64,000 nucleotides of DNA from Polytrichum commune (GCA_950295325.1 OX485809.1:2604001-2668000), one strand, 5' to 3'; numbered from the stretch's first letter, positions 22,758 through 36,995 are shown. Numbers and translations: made by a program. The notes: a model not told the origin generated them from the letters alone.

Positions 22758-25617
22758 TTATTCTTACCATCTCAAATCTAGGTCCACCTACTAACCTCCT
22801 CCTCCTTCTCAAATCGGTCTTCAAACCTTCGGTGACTGACACTTGTAAGTTTTTTTTTTAAAAGTGTTGTAGCGGATGTATGAAAGTCTAGCAGCCCGTG
22901 ATCATGGCCCTCCACATTCTAGCATACCTCCATAATGTGGTTGGTTGACGGCTTGTTATTCCTTAAACGTTAGTGAATCTTTGGACAATATATCCCAACA
23001 TTCATTGGCCGAGCATTTCCATGTTGAATAGGAAATCAACAAAATTATGTGAGATGTGCATTGTTGTCACACATGCAAATTAGAATGCGGTGATCATCCC
23101 ATTCGTCCAATTTTGAGTGTTGTGCAAGTGTGCATATTGATTGAAACAAATCTCAAAAGCATGAAATCGTTGGGGTTTAGGGTTTGGCTGCTAAACATAT
23201 GCTAGCCTAAACGTTTAGCTTAAATACGATCTTGTCAAACCAATACCAAAATGCTTATGCAAATCAAGAAAAGTGCATTCTCAATTAAAAATTAAACCCC
23301 CCCCCCCCTCCCCCTCCTTTGAAACTTCAACTTTGCCCTATTATTGTGCCAGCCATTGACTAGTATTTTGCATGCGCTTCATGCAACAAAACAAGCATGC
23401 TTCTACATTGATGGGGGTTTAAATCCTATCTTGTAGTGAGTGGGTTTTGCTGACTTCGTCAATGTATGGGAACGTGCCTTTAATGCACACAAGCAAAGTC
23501 CCTTTGGAGTTACATGTCTTTCATATGAAAAAGCCGCATAAGCCGGGAACACCAACTATTAACGTTTGTATAGCCCACATTGATCTTACATGGCTCACAA
23601 CACTATTTGGCCATGTGGGTCGATTCCATGACCATGAAATATGTCAATTATACCCCGTGCCCCTGAATAAACTCATAATATTCAATCACTATTTATACAT
23701 TCAGGTTGCATCTGGCAATTTGGGTGGAGTTACACTCCCGACACCATGTGTATGAATTATTGTATTGTAAATCTTTAGAATACTCACAGAAAACATTGTT
23801 CATCCCAGTACTATTCCACGAAATTATTATCACTAGCAACACTAACGTTGAAAATACCGACACTATTCACAATATTCTTATTATTCAAACCGACACTTTT
23901 CATTATTCGTATCGGCATCAGTTTCTTCCTCTTTTCTTAAGTTTCTTCCGATGAAGATAAGATAGTGGATGCCCATGTTATATGCTAAATATAGAATGGA
24001 GCACAACCATGTGGTTGAATAATGTTATAGTGAATCTTCAAATAGTCCATGAATAATAAGGATAATATCATCGAGAAAATATCCACGCCAATTATGAATG
24101 TGTTAGTTGTCATCGCTCACATTATTTGGGAAAGTCTAAGAATTAAAGTGATACAAATCAAATTATGTTGATTAAAACTTTATCTGTTTTCAAACCGTAC
24201 CAATTAATGCAATAAGAGAGACTCCTTTACTTTTATGTAGTTATTAGTAAATGCAAGTAACTCAATGTGGCCCACTTGGCATGGTAAGTAACACCAACTT
24301 TAATCCATGTTTTTAACAATATATTCAATGTAGTTGTATTTCCACTATACACATCCATGTCATAAACTTGTAAACTAAAGAATAGTCCACTCGCCATCTT
24401 CATTGAACCACCACTATATATACTATTGAAGGTGGAGGAATTAACATGCTTTCATCCATCACACATATAGTATGCAATATATTGAGTGTAAATTGTCATA
24501 TATTACCATTTGCAAACCATTGGAGCATGTCGACCCTTATATGTTTTTGTATGTACATATGGGCTTGGATTGAAGCGTCTATGTAAACTCACCCTTTGTG
24601 GATGAAGAGGCTCCACTAAAAAAAGTCCCATGCAAGATTGAGGACTGATTCATTCCAATTTGACTTTGCTAGACCAATTCAAGGTTTCTAACTTTATTTT
24701 CAGTGTCAAATAGACTAATAAATTCACTTACATGCTAAAATATAATTCATGGCGTTCTCACCTTCGCAATGGATGGGTTTATGTAGACACCACTTACCCT
24801 AGCCATACATGTGAGGCACATACATGTATGGCTCACCTCTACACTTGGCACATCTATAATATCAAACTCTTCAACATGGAAAGGGGGGGGGGGAGTTGCA
24901 TTTGCTACAACCATGAGACAAAATTTGTTAAATATGGGTTCTTGCTTCATCCTCCTCATCATCCTTGGTGTATAAAACTTGAATTCTTTACAATATTGTA
25001 GAGAAACAATCTTCATAATGGTAATACTCGGTCTCATACATAACATTATTCAACTACATGCTTATGTTCCATTCTATATTCAGCATCCAACATAGGCCTC
25101 CACTATCTTACCTTCATGGGGAGAATCTTAGAAAACATGAAGAAATTGATGTCAGTACGAATAATGACTAGTGCCAGTATGAATATTATGAATAATGTCG
25201 ACATTTTCAACAATATGGATGCTATTAATAGATTTGCAATGAATAATAACGGGATGAACCATATTTCATGTGGATAATGCTAGGGATGAATAGTTATGGG
25301 AATATAACACCACCTAAATCTCCAAGTGTCAACCTGTATGTACAAATAAATCTTTGTTTGTTTGGGGGCCCACATAATATAATTGACATATTTCAGGGTC
25401 ATGGAAGTGATCCACATGGTTGAATAAAGTTATGTAGGATAGACAGCTTATTATACACATCCACTTGATCATAATTGAATGTTGTTGCTTGTGTATATTA
25501 TTTACAAGTCATTTAATCTATCCATAAAGTAAAGCATATCAAGCCATGGCTTTAGTCCCAAACCCCAAGTTTATGAGACTCAATACAAAGTCAACCAAAT
25601 GTTCTTAAAATAGCATG
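22758..25617. other. Intergenic DNA, no supported gene
   Basis: Low-complexity C/T runs lie near 23295-23320 and a G-run near 24885. Several small frames (for example plus 23447-23755) have no recognisable domain. Confidence 0.4.
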
Positions 25618-26090
25618 TACAAAATTGGTGTCAGATTATTAAAAACCAACTTTCTAGCTTGTTCTATGTACTAGGATGGGTTGGCCCATTTAACTTTGCA
25701 TAGGCTGATCTGGGGATTTAGGACAATGGATCTCATGCACACACACTACGATATTTTAGATTCTAAAACTCTCACAAAGTTTGAGAGGTGAAAAAAAATA
25801 AAGTACCAAAAATTTCACCCAACTTTCAAAATAGGCTCCAATACACGACGAGCTAACAACCTACCAATATGAAATTTTCTAAAAGAAGAATCAAACCCAC
25901 AGTTTCGTCCTTCTTTGAGGGACTCTACATATAACTCTACTACTCGAATGTTACAAATTTCCCACCCATCATTTTTGTTTTCTAGTTGTGACCAACACAT
26001 GTTAACAAGATCCTTGTGTTCATTGTTTGGAAGTTCGCATGAATAAGATGTGATATGTTTGCAAAGATTAGCTCTCAAATACCAGGGTTC
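25618..26090 (-). repeat. Dispersed repeat R, copy 3 (inverted)
   Basis: Read on the minus strand it follows copy 1 (20745-21200) over its length, including TTTGAAAGTTGGGTGAAA, CACCTCTCAAACTTTG, CCTATGCAAAGTTAAATGGG and a TCCTTCTTTGAG block. It lies immediately upstream of the hAT coding remnant at 26126, so it may belong to the 5' part of that element. Confidence 0.55.
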
Positions 26091-26125
26091 CCCTTTTAGG
26101 GTTTCGTAGTTAGATTTCAGCAAAT

Positions 26126-28497
26126 ATGACAACAACTTTGGTTCAATATGAATGGGGAGGACATGGTTTACCAAGAGGAGAGTTTTCCAACACAGAGCCA
26201 ATAACAACAGAAAACACACACAACACCATTGCGGATGTTGGAGTTACAACAGAAGAGTTGCATGTTACAGAGGAGTTGGCAGTTTGGCGTGTGCGACTCA
26301 CTCATCTATAAGACAACCACAAGTTTTGGATACCTTATCATAGAACCTCTTTAGTGTGGGCATTTTTCTTGTTACATCCACAAGTAATAAAGTTTGATGT
26401 AAAGGTACCACAAACAATGAGGTGTGTTTTGTGTCATCCAACATCATCCACTCCAATTATGTTTGAAGGGCAAAGCTTCACTATCTCATAATCTACTACT
26501 CGTTCTAGAAAAAATATCCTTAACTACAACCTTGCACATGGATCTACCTCTATGATGAAACATGTGATGAATGACCATGTTGCTGATATGGAAAGATATA
26601 AGGAAGTTGTGACAACTACTGATGTAGTGGGAAAAAAATATAAATGCAAGAAAATGAAACATGTGAACCCTAGTGCCATAATTGAATACTATGGTAGTAC
26701 TAGCCCTTATGGAAAGAATAATATAACACAATAAAGGTTTTTGGAGGATCTTGTTCTTTAGATTGCAAAATGATACATTGCATTGTCTGCAGTGGAGAAT
26801 CCATGTTTGCGGTGTTTGGTGCTGCAACGCGATCCGAAGGTATGGTTTCCCACACGAAAACAGTTGGTGAAAGAGATCATCCCATTTATGTTGCAAAAAA
26901 TTATGGAACGTTTTGTGTGGCCAACACTAGCAAGTTGTGCAACAATTGCAGTGACTTTCGATCCGTAGATGGTGCGTATGGGAGTGGACACATTCTGTTT
27001 GGTTGTGAACTTCATAGATAGCGATTGGGAACCCCGACATATCATTGTAGGTATTTTTGAAGCATCAGATATTGTAGGAGCAATTTTAGTAGTTATTGTG
27101 AAGATGTTGCTTTCAGATTTCCACCTCACATACAAAGTAATTTCGTATGTGAAAGATGAAGGTAGTATTTTTTCAAGTGAGAACTTGAACTTGAACTTGA
27201 ACATGTGGCTTCTCCTTCTTCATTTCTTCTTCTTCTAAAAGGGTACCTAAAACGGAATGTACAATGATTATAAGAAGTGTTTGGTCTTGTATGTAATCTA
27301 ATGTGTTTTCTTCCCTCATGGCCTACTAATTGCTAACTTAACAACTATAATGACCATATAATTATGAAGAATGACCATGTAAGACGCACATAACTTATTA
27401 AATTTTGTTGTTATGTTGCAGGAAACATAAGAATATGCAACGGCTATTAATATATGTTATGGTATGCCGTTGCATATTCTTATGGTATGCAGACTGCAAC
27501 CTTGCAAGCCCAAATCCCAAGTGGGTTGACTTGGGCTGTGGCAAAGGCGGTTACAAAGACTTTGCACCATGTTGTGCAACAATGCATTTTAAACCAATCT
27601 CGCGGGTATTGGCTTTTGAGCAATGCATTGTATGCAACCTACTATATAAACATCCAGCTACAAAATGAGTATCATCGAAGGATACATGTGGTGCCAGTAC
27701 TTCAATGTGGACAGATGGACTCGGAACTGCAACTACTTTATGGCCGCATGACTTTTGAATCAATTGAAGTTATCAAACCATGTCTTGCATTTGTAGGTGA
27801 GTTCACTCGTGAGAAGGCACATAATATGTTGTCTTTGATATTAGACCCTAGGTATAAGGGGTTGCACGTGATCATTGACTATGCGGGACGCGAGAAGGCT
27901 ATACACATTGTGGCAAAATATGATCAATTTGTTTTGGTGCCTTTGCTTGTGAAGGTGTCACGGTTGCTGAATCCGAGCTTGGAGAATAACTTGCCACCCA
28001 CATTGGAGGCTACCACTGATTCTTTTTTTGGGCACACGAGTTCTACAGAGGAGGCTAGTGAGGGCATGCTGAAATCAGAGCTCATTTTGTTTCAAAAGTT
28101 TTTTGTACCTGCAGATAAAGACATTATTGCTCCACTTGCATGGTGGAGGGATAATGCCCCTCGATTTCTGCACATATAATTTTTTGTGAGGCAAATTTTA
28201 GCAATACCAAATTCTGAGATCGAGACAAAAAGAATTTTTAAGTGTTGCTGGACTTTTGTATGCCTTGCATCATTGTAGGTTGGGCATCCAAAATTTAGAT
28301 GCACTCGTCATGATACTTAGAAATTGGCCCATAGATGCTAGAGATGAGTGCAACTCTTTTGCAAAATATGATCTTGGTGAATTTTTTGTTGACGAGGTTG
28401 AATTAGTGGATGCTCATGAAGATGAATTACAAGTAGCAGGTTGCTTTGAGGAAGACCGTACTTGTTCAGATGACGAATTAGATGAGTATAATTAGTA
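26126..28497 (+). pseudogene. Decayed hAT-family transposase gene
   Basis: The pieces follow hAT order. A start region lies at 26126. A BED zinc finger follows (CVLC at about 26410, then SMMKHVMNDH at about 26550). Next come RDPKVWFPTRKQLVKEIIP near 26830, DTFCLVVNFIDSDWEPRH near 26985 and VKDEGS near 27150. The segment at 27454-28179 has NQSRGYWLLSNAL, LDPRYKGL and IAPLAWWRDNAPRF. A dimerization tail at 28190-28497 has IPNSEIETKRIF, then after a shift SVAGLLYA, and ILRNWPIDARDEC. Breaks include a TAA at 26489-26491, further stops near 26730-26760, frame changes, loss of part of the central catalytic region between about 27190 and 27450, a TAA at 28177 and a one-base insertion near 28240. It cannot make a working transposase. 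Terminal repeats were not found. Confidence 0.85.
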
Positions 28498-29671
28498 TAA
28501 CGTCTAGTTCAAGATGTTGGATGGCCAAGATGCATTTTTGTTTTTTTTTATTTTAGACAAATGAAACATTTTATTTCATCGCCAACAAACCAAGATGCAT
28601 TTGTTCACCACTTGTATTTGTATGTTCACATTTATAAACAAAATTTGATGAAGTTTCATTTGTTTTGGAGCTTGAAAATTTTATTGAACTTCACCATGCA
28701 TTAAAAAGTAAGACTTAAAATTATAACAAACCATTGTTTAGCCTTGGATGTTATCAGCAAGGCGCTTGAACTGGTATTTGATATCATTGCAGAGCCATAA
28801 TTCTTGCATGTTTAATATTATACCAAGCTCTACATTTCATGACCCCCCTAGTACCTTGACAAGGCCTAATAGTGAGCTACAAAGTCATTGCATACAAGGA
28901 CCCACTGGTATCATAAAATAGTAATATCAGTCCAACACTGGTCCTAACACACCTCCAAAATCATGTAGTGTGGTCATGGACCCTCAAGTGTAGTGTGAAG
29001 TTATATGTGACCGGACCCTCAACCAAATGTTATTTCAATGAATTTCTAATCATGTGGGTCCTCACTCATGATAAAATAAAATAAATCAACGGTTCTGAGT
29101 GTTTGGAGTGCCATGGTCTCCCGGTTTTATGTTAAGCCTACCTCCAAGAGGTGATTTTGAATATAATCCAAGTGAACATGAAACATGATCCATTATGCCA
29201 TGTAAGAATCCATGTAGACTTTACATCCATCTTGCATTCACATACTCCGTTGGCCCCTCAAGCGTAGTGTGAAGTAGCGAACTTGGACCGGCTCCGCCTT
29301 TTCCACCAATGAGAGGGCTTGAAGTTTAATGGTCACGGGCTCTCAGTCTCATGTGTGAAGTGGCCCTAACTGGCATCGTAAACGGTGGGGGGGGGTGTCC
29401 CAAAACGAAACCATTTGTCGGCATGTCATTGTTGCCAAAATGTAGCCAAATTGCTTAAGATAGAAGCTACCCCTAAGCACCAAATGCCAACATTTAGACT
29501 TTAACCTTGGATAGAAAGATGAATGTCATGGATAGAAGTTGTCCACCCATGCGACTATGCCATGTTGCCAATAATGTATGTAAATGGTTATACATTCTAC
29601 ATTTTTCCTCTCGTCTTCTATCATTTCTTCAATATTTTGGTTTTCTCAAGCATGTTCTCTTTTAATCATAG
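28498..29671. other. Intergenic DNA, no gene seen
   Basis: AT-rich sequence following the hAT remnant. The 3' end of that element should lie in the first few hundred bases but no convincing terminal repeat was recognised. Confidence 0.4.
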
Positions 29672-30549
29672 GTGAGTTGGCCTCTTTGTTTCTAGGCATG
29701 TAACCTTAAAACTCTCATTCAAACATGATTCAACCACAAATTGAGCTCACATGTGATTGAGTGTGGCTGCATCAACTTGTATGTGGATAGGCATCTTTGA
29801 TTTTCGGCATTTGATCCAAAAATTGCATTCAAGTATGTTTCAACTACAATATAGGTTTATATGTGTTTGTATGTAGTTGCATCTAATTACATGGGAGTTG
29901 ATGCCTTCGATTCTAGGCATAAATGATAAAATAATAATACTAATATTAACAACATGTCATTTAAATATACATAGTGGTACTTAACACATTGAGGGGAGAA
30001 AATAACCAACAAATCATGTAATGCAAATAAAATTGAAATCCAAACTGAACACACTCACAGTCGCTCACATGAGGATGAGAGACATCTAGATTTACATAGA
30101 AATGAGGTGTTTTAAACGAGTTTAAGAAAGAAAAAAATTACATTTATATTTAATTAGTAGGCTTAGTTATCATTCACTTCGCAAGTAATAAATGAATGAG
30201 AATACTTTTTTCCCACACGTATCTCGGACCTCACCCACATAAGCCTCATTGGCCAAGTGTCACGTTATAAAGTGGAGTAGTTATGTCAAAGAATAAAGCT
30301 CATTCCAAGTGGTCTTTACTTCAATACAACACCAAATGACCATGGACGCAATGTTACATGACATCTAAATTAGGTATAAAACTCAACCACAACATGAGGG
30401 TACACGTGAGTATGATTACACCAAATCACATGTGAATTGGCGTGCTTGATTATAGGCAAGTAAGCTAAAAATTTCATTCAAATGTGATTTAACCATAACA
30501 TAAGCTTACATGTGATTAAATATGATTGCATCTCATTACATGTGAGTTG
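29672..30549. repeat. About 115-bp tandem repeat interrupted by about 450 bp of other sequence
   Basis: Units begin at 29672, 29785 and (partial) 29894, each with GAGTTGGCCTC or similar, then TAGGCAT, CATTCAAACATGATTCAACC and CACATGTGATTGAGTGTG. The pattern stops near 29930, then resumes with a partial unit at about 30380 and a further full unit at 30432-30549. This looks like a tandem array split by an insertion. Confidence 0.6.
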
Positions 30550-33500
30550 GCCTCTTAGACCAAACTTTGTACACATGTCTAAAGGGATGTTACATCCTTC
30601 TTGAGTTGATGCTCACCCGAATTTAAACGGGTCGTATGGGGAAGCTACTATCAAATGAAAATGCTATGTTCAACTGAAAATATATCTTAATATGCATGTC
30701 TCTAATGAGATTTTTGGATATTCAAGAGGAAATTCAAGAATATTGGAATATTTGTTGTGCATTATTCCAATATTAAGTTGTAATTATTATTTTCTTTCCA
30801 CGGTTGTGCATTATTGTTGTATATATTTGTTGCTACCAAAGATCATATATTTGATCAAATCCTAATGAATCTTCATCTTCCATTATAGATCATAACAACT
30901 TACCCTCTAAACAAACCATGAATTTTCATACTCCAAGGCCAATAGAGGGTTTATGTGGATGAGGTCTGGGTGGTAGAGTGGAGATAACTTATTCTAATTG
31001 GCTCATTGTTTGCCAAGCAAATGATGAATGAGCTTAATAATTAAATTTTCAAAAAATGAAACATTTTCTCTTAAGATCATGTAAATCACCTAAGTTATGT
31101 GCAAATCCAATCGTTTCTCACCTTCATGTAATCCATTGCAAATGTGTTCATTTTGCATTTCATTTTGATTTTTATTGCATAACTTGTTGATTAACATTCA
31201 ACTCGATGTATATTTACACACCATGGATTTTATCTTTTATGTCTAAAATCGACGAGGCCAACCTGCATGTCATTGCCCCCATTGAAGAGGCAGTCCAACC
31301 TCTTATATTATGATTTTACTTTTAACATCGTAGTGTATTGAATGGTAGCATTTCAAGCTAAAATTGGAGATTCACAATGATTGGTTTGGTCTTGAGGATG
31401 ATTGTGGCATGTTTGTAGCAATGACAACTAGTATGTGTGGGACACATGTGCATTATGCCATGACTATACATCTAGGGCACAAAGTCCAAATACACTGGAC
31501 TCATTGAGCACTAGATTATTGATTGGGTAAGTAGTGTATTTACGAGTGACAATCACAAATGCATGCACTATTATTGAGAGTTTTTGAAGTTTTCATCCCT
31601 AGAATAACCTATAAATTACCATATCAAACCATAAACAATCTAGAATAAACATATTTTTACATCTTTTAGGGGCAACCATGGTCAAGTATGCGGAAAAATG
31701 CTCCAGTATACTAAAACCAAATTTTTGGGGGTCAAACGCCTAAAAGTAGTAGCAAAGTGTTGTTTGAATTGAAAGTTTTTTGCCCTTCATTGTGGGGTTA
31801 GGTAGTCATTTAGAATATCAAGATGAGATCTTCAAAACTTTTCATTAAAAGTATTGCTTAAAAGGTAATGGCTAATTTTGGTTTTCATGACCTTGAATAT
31901 TTTGAAGTTGGATTTTTTTTTTCATATTCCTTGAATTTGTTATAAACTTGAGGACATTGTTACAAGACTTTACAGAAAATCACCATTCAATGTAGTTTTA
32001 TCAGTGTTTTAAACAAATTCTAGGCAACTACATGTTGAATAGATCTACTTGCACATTACTCGCACCGTCTTCTAAAATATATAGACTTTTTCTTGAAATT
32101 TGTTTTGGCAACATAAATTGCTTGGCTTTGTAGATCAAATAATGTTTTCAATGTTCATGGTTTTTTCCTTCACAAAACTCAAAGTTAGTACATAGTATCA
32201 CCTTCGCTTAAACCTATGTAAGGTACTAGAGTTGTGTACTTGACCGTGCTTGCGCCCTTCACTCTTTTCGATGTTAACAAACAAGTGATTCCGATTCAAC
32301 AACCATGTCCAATTTGCTTGTTCTTTTAAAAGCTTTTTCGTTTATTAATTTCCCACATCACTTTGCTCCCATGTTTTCATCTACACAAATACAAAAGAAA
32401 ATCCTTCGTCCCAATTTATTCATTCAAGGTAGACACAATGACTCTACCTTCGATTCCAACACAAAGTTGAGGACCGAATGGCCGTTTCCACAAAAATACT
32501 CTAGTGGTTGAGATTATGTTTCAGTCCATTGTCAACCATAACTTAATTTATTTTGTGTACACATAAGGTGTCATTGACGAGATGATGATGAGATAAAATA
32601 GTTATCTTCCAACAACCAAAACTCTCAAGTTAAGTGCTTACATGAGATGAAATGTTCATACCTTCTAACTTATTCTCTCATCTCCCACATCGGTAAGAGT
32701 AACATCTATCGATCTTCATATCCTAATGCTTGATGTGTAAGCATGGTGAAGTGCAAAGCTTACATTGTAGGATATTGTGAGTGCCCTTATTAAAACCCCA
32801 TATATATGTAGAGTTTTCATGGCCAAAAGGAAAACTATTCATAATAGTCTCATATATGTAGACGAGAATTCTAATCTTCTAAAGTAAAATGACTCAATTA
32901 TGTATAACAACAATAAGTGAGTAGAAATATAGGAGGCATTATCCTTGTACACATGCTTGTGAAATGTTCTAATTGACAAAGTTATTGAACTATGACACAT
33001 GGATGACAAATATTGCTTTATGAGGGGTATAAGGTAAATACGGATGAATATAAACCCTATTGTGGAAGACCTTCGCTAGGTTGACCACGTGCATGCACCT
33101 GCTTGCGCCCACGGGAGGGGCGGGGGGTGCTTTGGGTGCAATTCAATGTTGGGTGGGTATTTGATTTTGTTACTAGCATTTAGTTATGATTTTTGAATAC
33201 AAATTAGAAGCAAAGCACCTTCAGTTTTGATGTTTTAAGAAGGTTATTTGCTAGGTTTAGATTTTATGAGAACCACCGTTATGAGTTGCATAAAGTTGGA
33301 TTAGGTTTCTTTGGTGTTCTCATTGAAGCACGCAAGCATATAGTCTAGCTATTTGAAAATTTGAGAACCACTGTTATAAATTTAAAGAATATCTTCATAA
33401 TTGGCGATGATTTGGTGCCAATTTGAATAGTACGCTTACTCCTGCTATAGATTTATACTATCTAATGCATTTCAGGTGGAACAATACCTGTCTCATATGT

Positions 33501-33570
33501 ATAAATTATAAGCCAATCTCTCATTTAATACCTTTTACCACGTACATGTTGTATTGTATACACGAGTGCA
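30550..33570. other. Intergenic DNA, no gene seen
   Basis: AT-rich; a small G-rich patch lies at 33105-33135. Short frames (for example plus 32305-32511) are unsupported. Confidence 0.4.
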
Positions 33571-34225
33571 CAAAGAAAGGGTATTAATTTGAAATTTGTC
33601 ATATCATGAATAAATTTGCTACACAAATCATAACTCATAGTTATGTACATGTATGGAGGACCTTTAGAAAATATACAATATTTGTGTTTGTGTTGTCACT
33701 AGACTTTACATCATAAGTTGTTTATATATATATATATATAATGGATGAAACTAGGATGAATAAATTTCTCATTTCCTTATCTCATCGGGCATCATGTGTG
33801 TATGGAGGCACACTTGAAGCTAAAATTGTAAAAATAAAAAACAGTAGACAAAAAAAAAAAACTCCAACTAAGGTCCAATTTGTTGGGAGGGTTTATAGGA
33901 TAAGTAGAAAGTTCAGTAAACATTGTGTGGAGTATAGCGATCCAATTGACATGATGAACCAACCATCAAACATGGATATTGGGTTATGTTGGTATCAAAC
34001 TGGGGGTGTGCACTAAACTACAACCGTATGATTATCTGTGAGTTCACAAAGGGTATTAATTTGAACTTTGTTGTACTATATATACATATGCTACACAAAT
34101 TATATATGTCATTAGGTACATGTATGGAGGACCTTTAAAAGTACGTAACAATTGTACTTGAATGGTAGTGTAACTAGACTTTACACCATAAGGTTTTTTT
34201 GGGGGATGAAACTAGGACGAATAAT
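33571..34225. repeat. Spaced direct duplication of about 180 bp
   Basis: GGGTATTAATTTGAA at 33578, CATGTATGGAGGACCTTTA at about 33650 and ACTAGACTTTACATCATAAG recur in the same order at 34050, about 34120 and about 34170. A (TA)n tract at 33724-33740 sits in the first copy. The frame at 33741-34016 starts in the first copy and shows no known domain. Confidence 0.6.
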
Positions 34226-34485
34226 GATGAGCATGACAATCACATTCAAATCCCCTCTTATTCTAATGTGAAGTCCATTGTGGATTATGTAGAGGTAGGG
34301 AATTCTTGGTGCACCCCTGGGATAGTGTCGAAGAGTTGTCTTTTGGTTGATGTTATGGGCCTCTTCTATGTGCATTGATTGCGTGGAGTTGTTAAAGCAT
34401 CTTTTATACTACCTCATGATAGAATCAATCATTCCAACCATACCATCTACTTCTTTTGCAAGATAATGGCCATTTCTATATCACT

Positions 34486-34704
34486 ACACCGTTTATGGTA
34501 TTTAGTGGCACTTACTATTTGGAGTTACGCAATGCTATAATTATTTATCAAGAATAAAATATTTCACCAAGCAAAGTCATTTATGTTCTATAATGTCCAG
34601 ACAACCTATTCAACTTTCGTTGGTGAAAATTGAACTATGGAGTAAGAAGTTATTGCATCACGTAATTCCAAATAGTAAGTGACACTAAACACCATAAACA
34701 ATGT
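34486..34704. mobile_element. MITE, family E copy 1
   Basis: It has roughly 45-bp inverted ends: left ACACCGTTTATGGTATTTAG, CACTTACTATTTGGAGTTAC; right, inverted, ACATTGTTTATGGTGTTTAG, CACTTACTATTTGGAATTAC. It is 219 bp and non-coding. A diverged copy lies at 49498-49708. The target duplication is unclear. Confidence 0.7.
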
Positions 34705-36764
34705 GCCAATTCTTGGCACTTCCTATCATGTTGTTGACTTTCCCTACTGGTGCATGGTTTTACTCATCTACCAGCATGTCTCTTTTGTCTTGGTAGGATT
34801 GTTACCTCATCATTGTACACACCCTCATCTATTGCATGTTTCCAATAGCTAACGTCACTACCGTACTATATCCAACAAGTGAGGGAAGCTAGCATGTGAG
34901 CAATAACATCAGCTATAATTTTTTCGTTTTTAGAATATGTTTAATTTTAATTTTAATAATTTGGCTATAAATGAAGAGCAAGAGACATTTGACATTCAAG
35001 AAATGAACCTTAAAATCGTGGAATCCATGCTCTACATATTGTCAAGGGATCTATTACCATGTAGTCAACTTGGCATTTGTATATCTAGAAATAAGCTTTA
35101 ATATATTAGTATAGCTTGAATGTTAATAAGTGGGCCTCAAAAATAGCTACAATTACCTTCACATTTGGAAAGTTCATCAAATATTTGTATCAACAATGTA
35201 CTAATGTCACATCTTGATCATGTAATTATTGATTATTAGTGTTTGACAATTGTTGCAACCCTATATGATGCGGGTATGATGTACACATGCTTTGTTGTAG
35301 TTTAAAGATATGGTTGCATACATGGAGGCGTTTGTCATCACGTAGTCAACCTTGCATAGATACATGAATACATGATACACATGTTTTTATAGTACATAAC
35401 CCATTGACATTTCTTTCCCATCGTGGCATACATTGTAAGTGTTATACTCTCTCTCATTTGTTCATATGCTTTGCAGTATGTGCATTTGGATTTTGCCAAG
35501 TTGTTTTGGAAAACCGAGTGGTGGAGTGTGTGTATGAATTGGATGGAACTTAGATATGAGAATATAATTAAAGATGTTTGAGATAAATTCCAATTTGATG
35601 TGATGATAATATCCTCATATTTGTGGAGTTGGAAACCAAAATCTACTAAAACAAATACCTCATCCCCAATCCACTTTCGCTTTCAAATTTCATAAAGGCA
35701 TTAGAAATGTATTTTTTTATGCATATGATGTAGCTCATGATAATTTGACCATGCAACATGTGTCATTGAAGCCAGGGAAATAGTAGCATCTAGATTTACA
35801 TACAAATGCTTGCTTAAGTCATAAAGGTCAACACATATATTGTCAAAATTTTCTCTAAACTTTAGGACTATGATTTGTACATCTACCTCTACTTTAAAAT
35901 TTCAATAGCCATTATATTTGTAGACAACAACAAATTATAGTAAACAATAACTCCTCCTTAAGTATATTATGTATATCAATGCCTCTAAAAATCCCATATT
36001 ATCCACTCATGTTATTTGATTTGTGGTGTCCAAAGAGCATACTGCCTCCTCCCAAAAAAGTCATAGCACCCTAAATTTAGGTGCAACAATACCCCTCCCA
36101 TCTATATACTTTGTAAAACGAATTGCACAAATTAGAAGCCTTTGCTACTAGATTATAATGTATGTACTTTGTGTATGTTATGTTGGGTTTTTGGATGCAA
36201 GCACATATTGTCTAGAACAACAATAGTTAGATAAATTCCAACAATTAGAGCATGCTATGAACTTACATCTTCTATACGATCTAAGTAACAATAGCATCAA
36301 TGCAATTGACACAAAATGATGTTATGTATAACACTTGCATGCATTCAAAATCATTCCTTCTTAACACATGTATATACCACAACACATACTATTTGTCCTT
36401 AACAAGAACCTACCAAGAGCATGTGATTACTTTATTGTTTATAACAAAAAGGCCACAATCTTAAATTGTTTTAAGAGATTGTGGAAGCCTTCCTTTGGCC
36501 ACACTAGAATACTACCACGAACATAGAGTGACATGGTATTCTGTTTCAACATCCTCCATTGTATTGTGTGCAACTAATCTTTGCAAAATTTTGTGTTGAA
36601 AGCAAAACAACAATTGCATGTGTTTTGTGGTGATCTTGTTGGCATTAACCACAAAAGACAAATTACATTCATAATCCTATATGGCTCCAATGTAAACTTG
36701 AGAGTTGTGAAATTTTCACATTCCAATCCACTTCACACAAAAGGGATGGTTCCCAATATTTTGA
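34705..36764. other. Intergenic DNA, no gene seen
   Basis: AT-rich; nothing recognisable. Confidence 0.4.
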
Positions 36765-36995
36765 ACACATTAAATTTGGTTTCAATTTTACTAAGTTTTT
36801 CAAAGTTCTAAAAAAATGACAATGCCAACGCTTCCTAGGGCCTTTTGAAAAGTGCTCAAAATGTTGAAAAACACCTTCTCGCTGCTAGGGCATTTTCCAA
36901 CATTTTGGGACATTGAAGTTGGTTCCAATTTTTACTATTTTTTCAAAATTCTTTAGTGATGATGTTGCCAACACTTCATAGGGTCTTCCTAGGGT
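36765..36995. repeat. Direct duplication of about 80 bp, unit spacing near 147 bp
   Basis: GGTTTCAATTTTACTAAG followed by ATGCCAACGCTTCCTAGGG at 36778-36840 recurs as GGTTCCAATTTTTACTATT and TTGCCAACACTTCATAGGG at 36925-36985. Confidence 0.6.

Noticed and set aside
33741-34016. 91-codon frame after the (TA)n tract
   Set aside because: It starts inside a duplicated repeat and matches nothing known.
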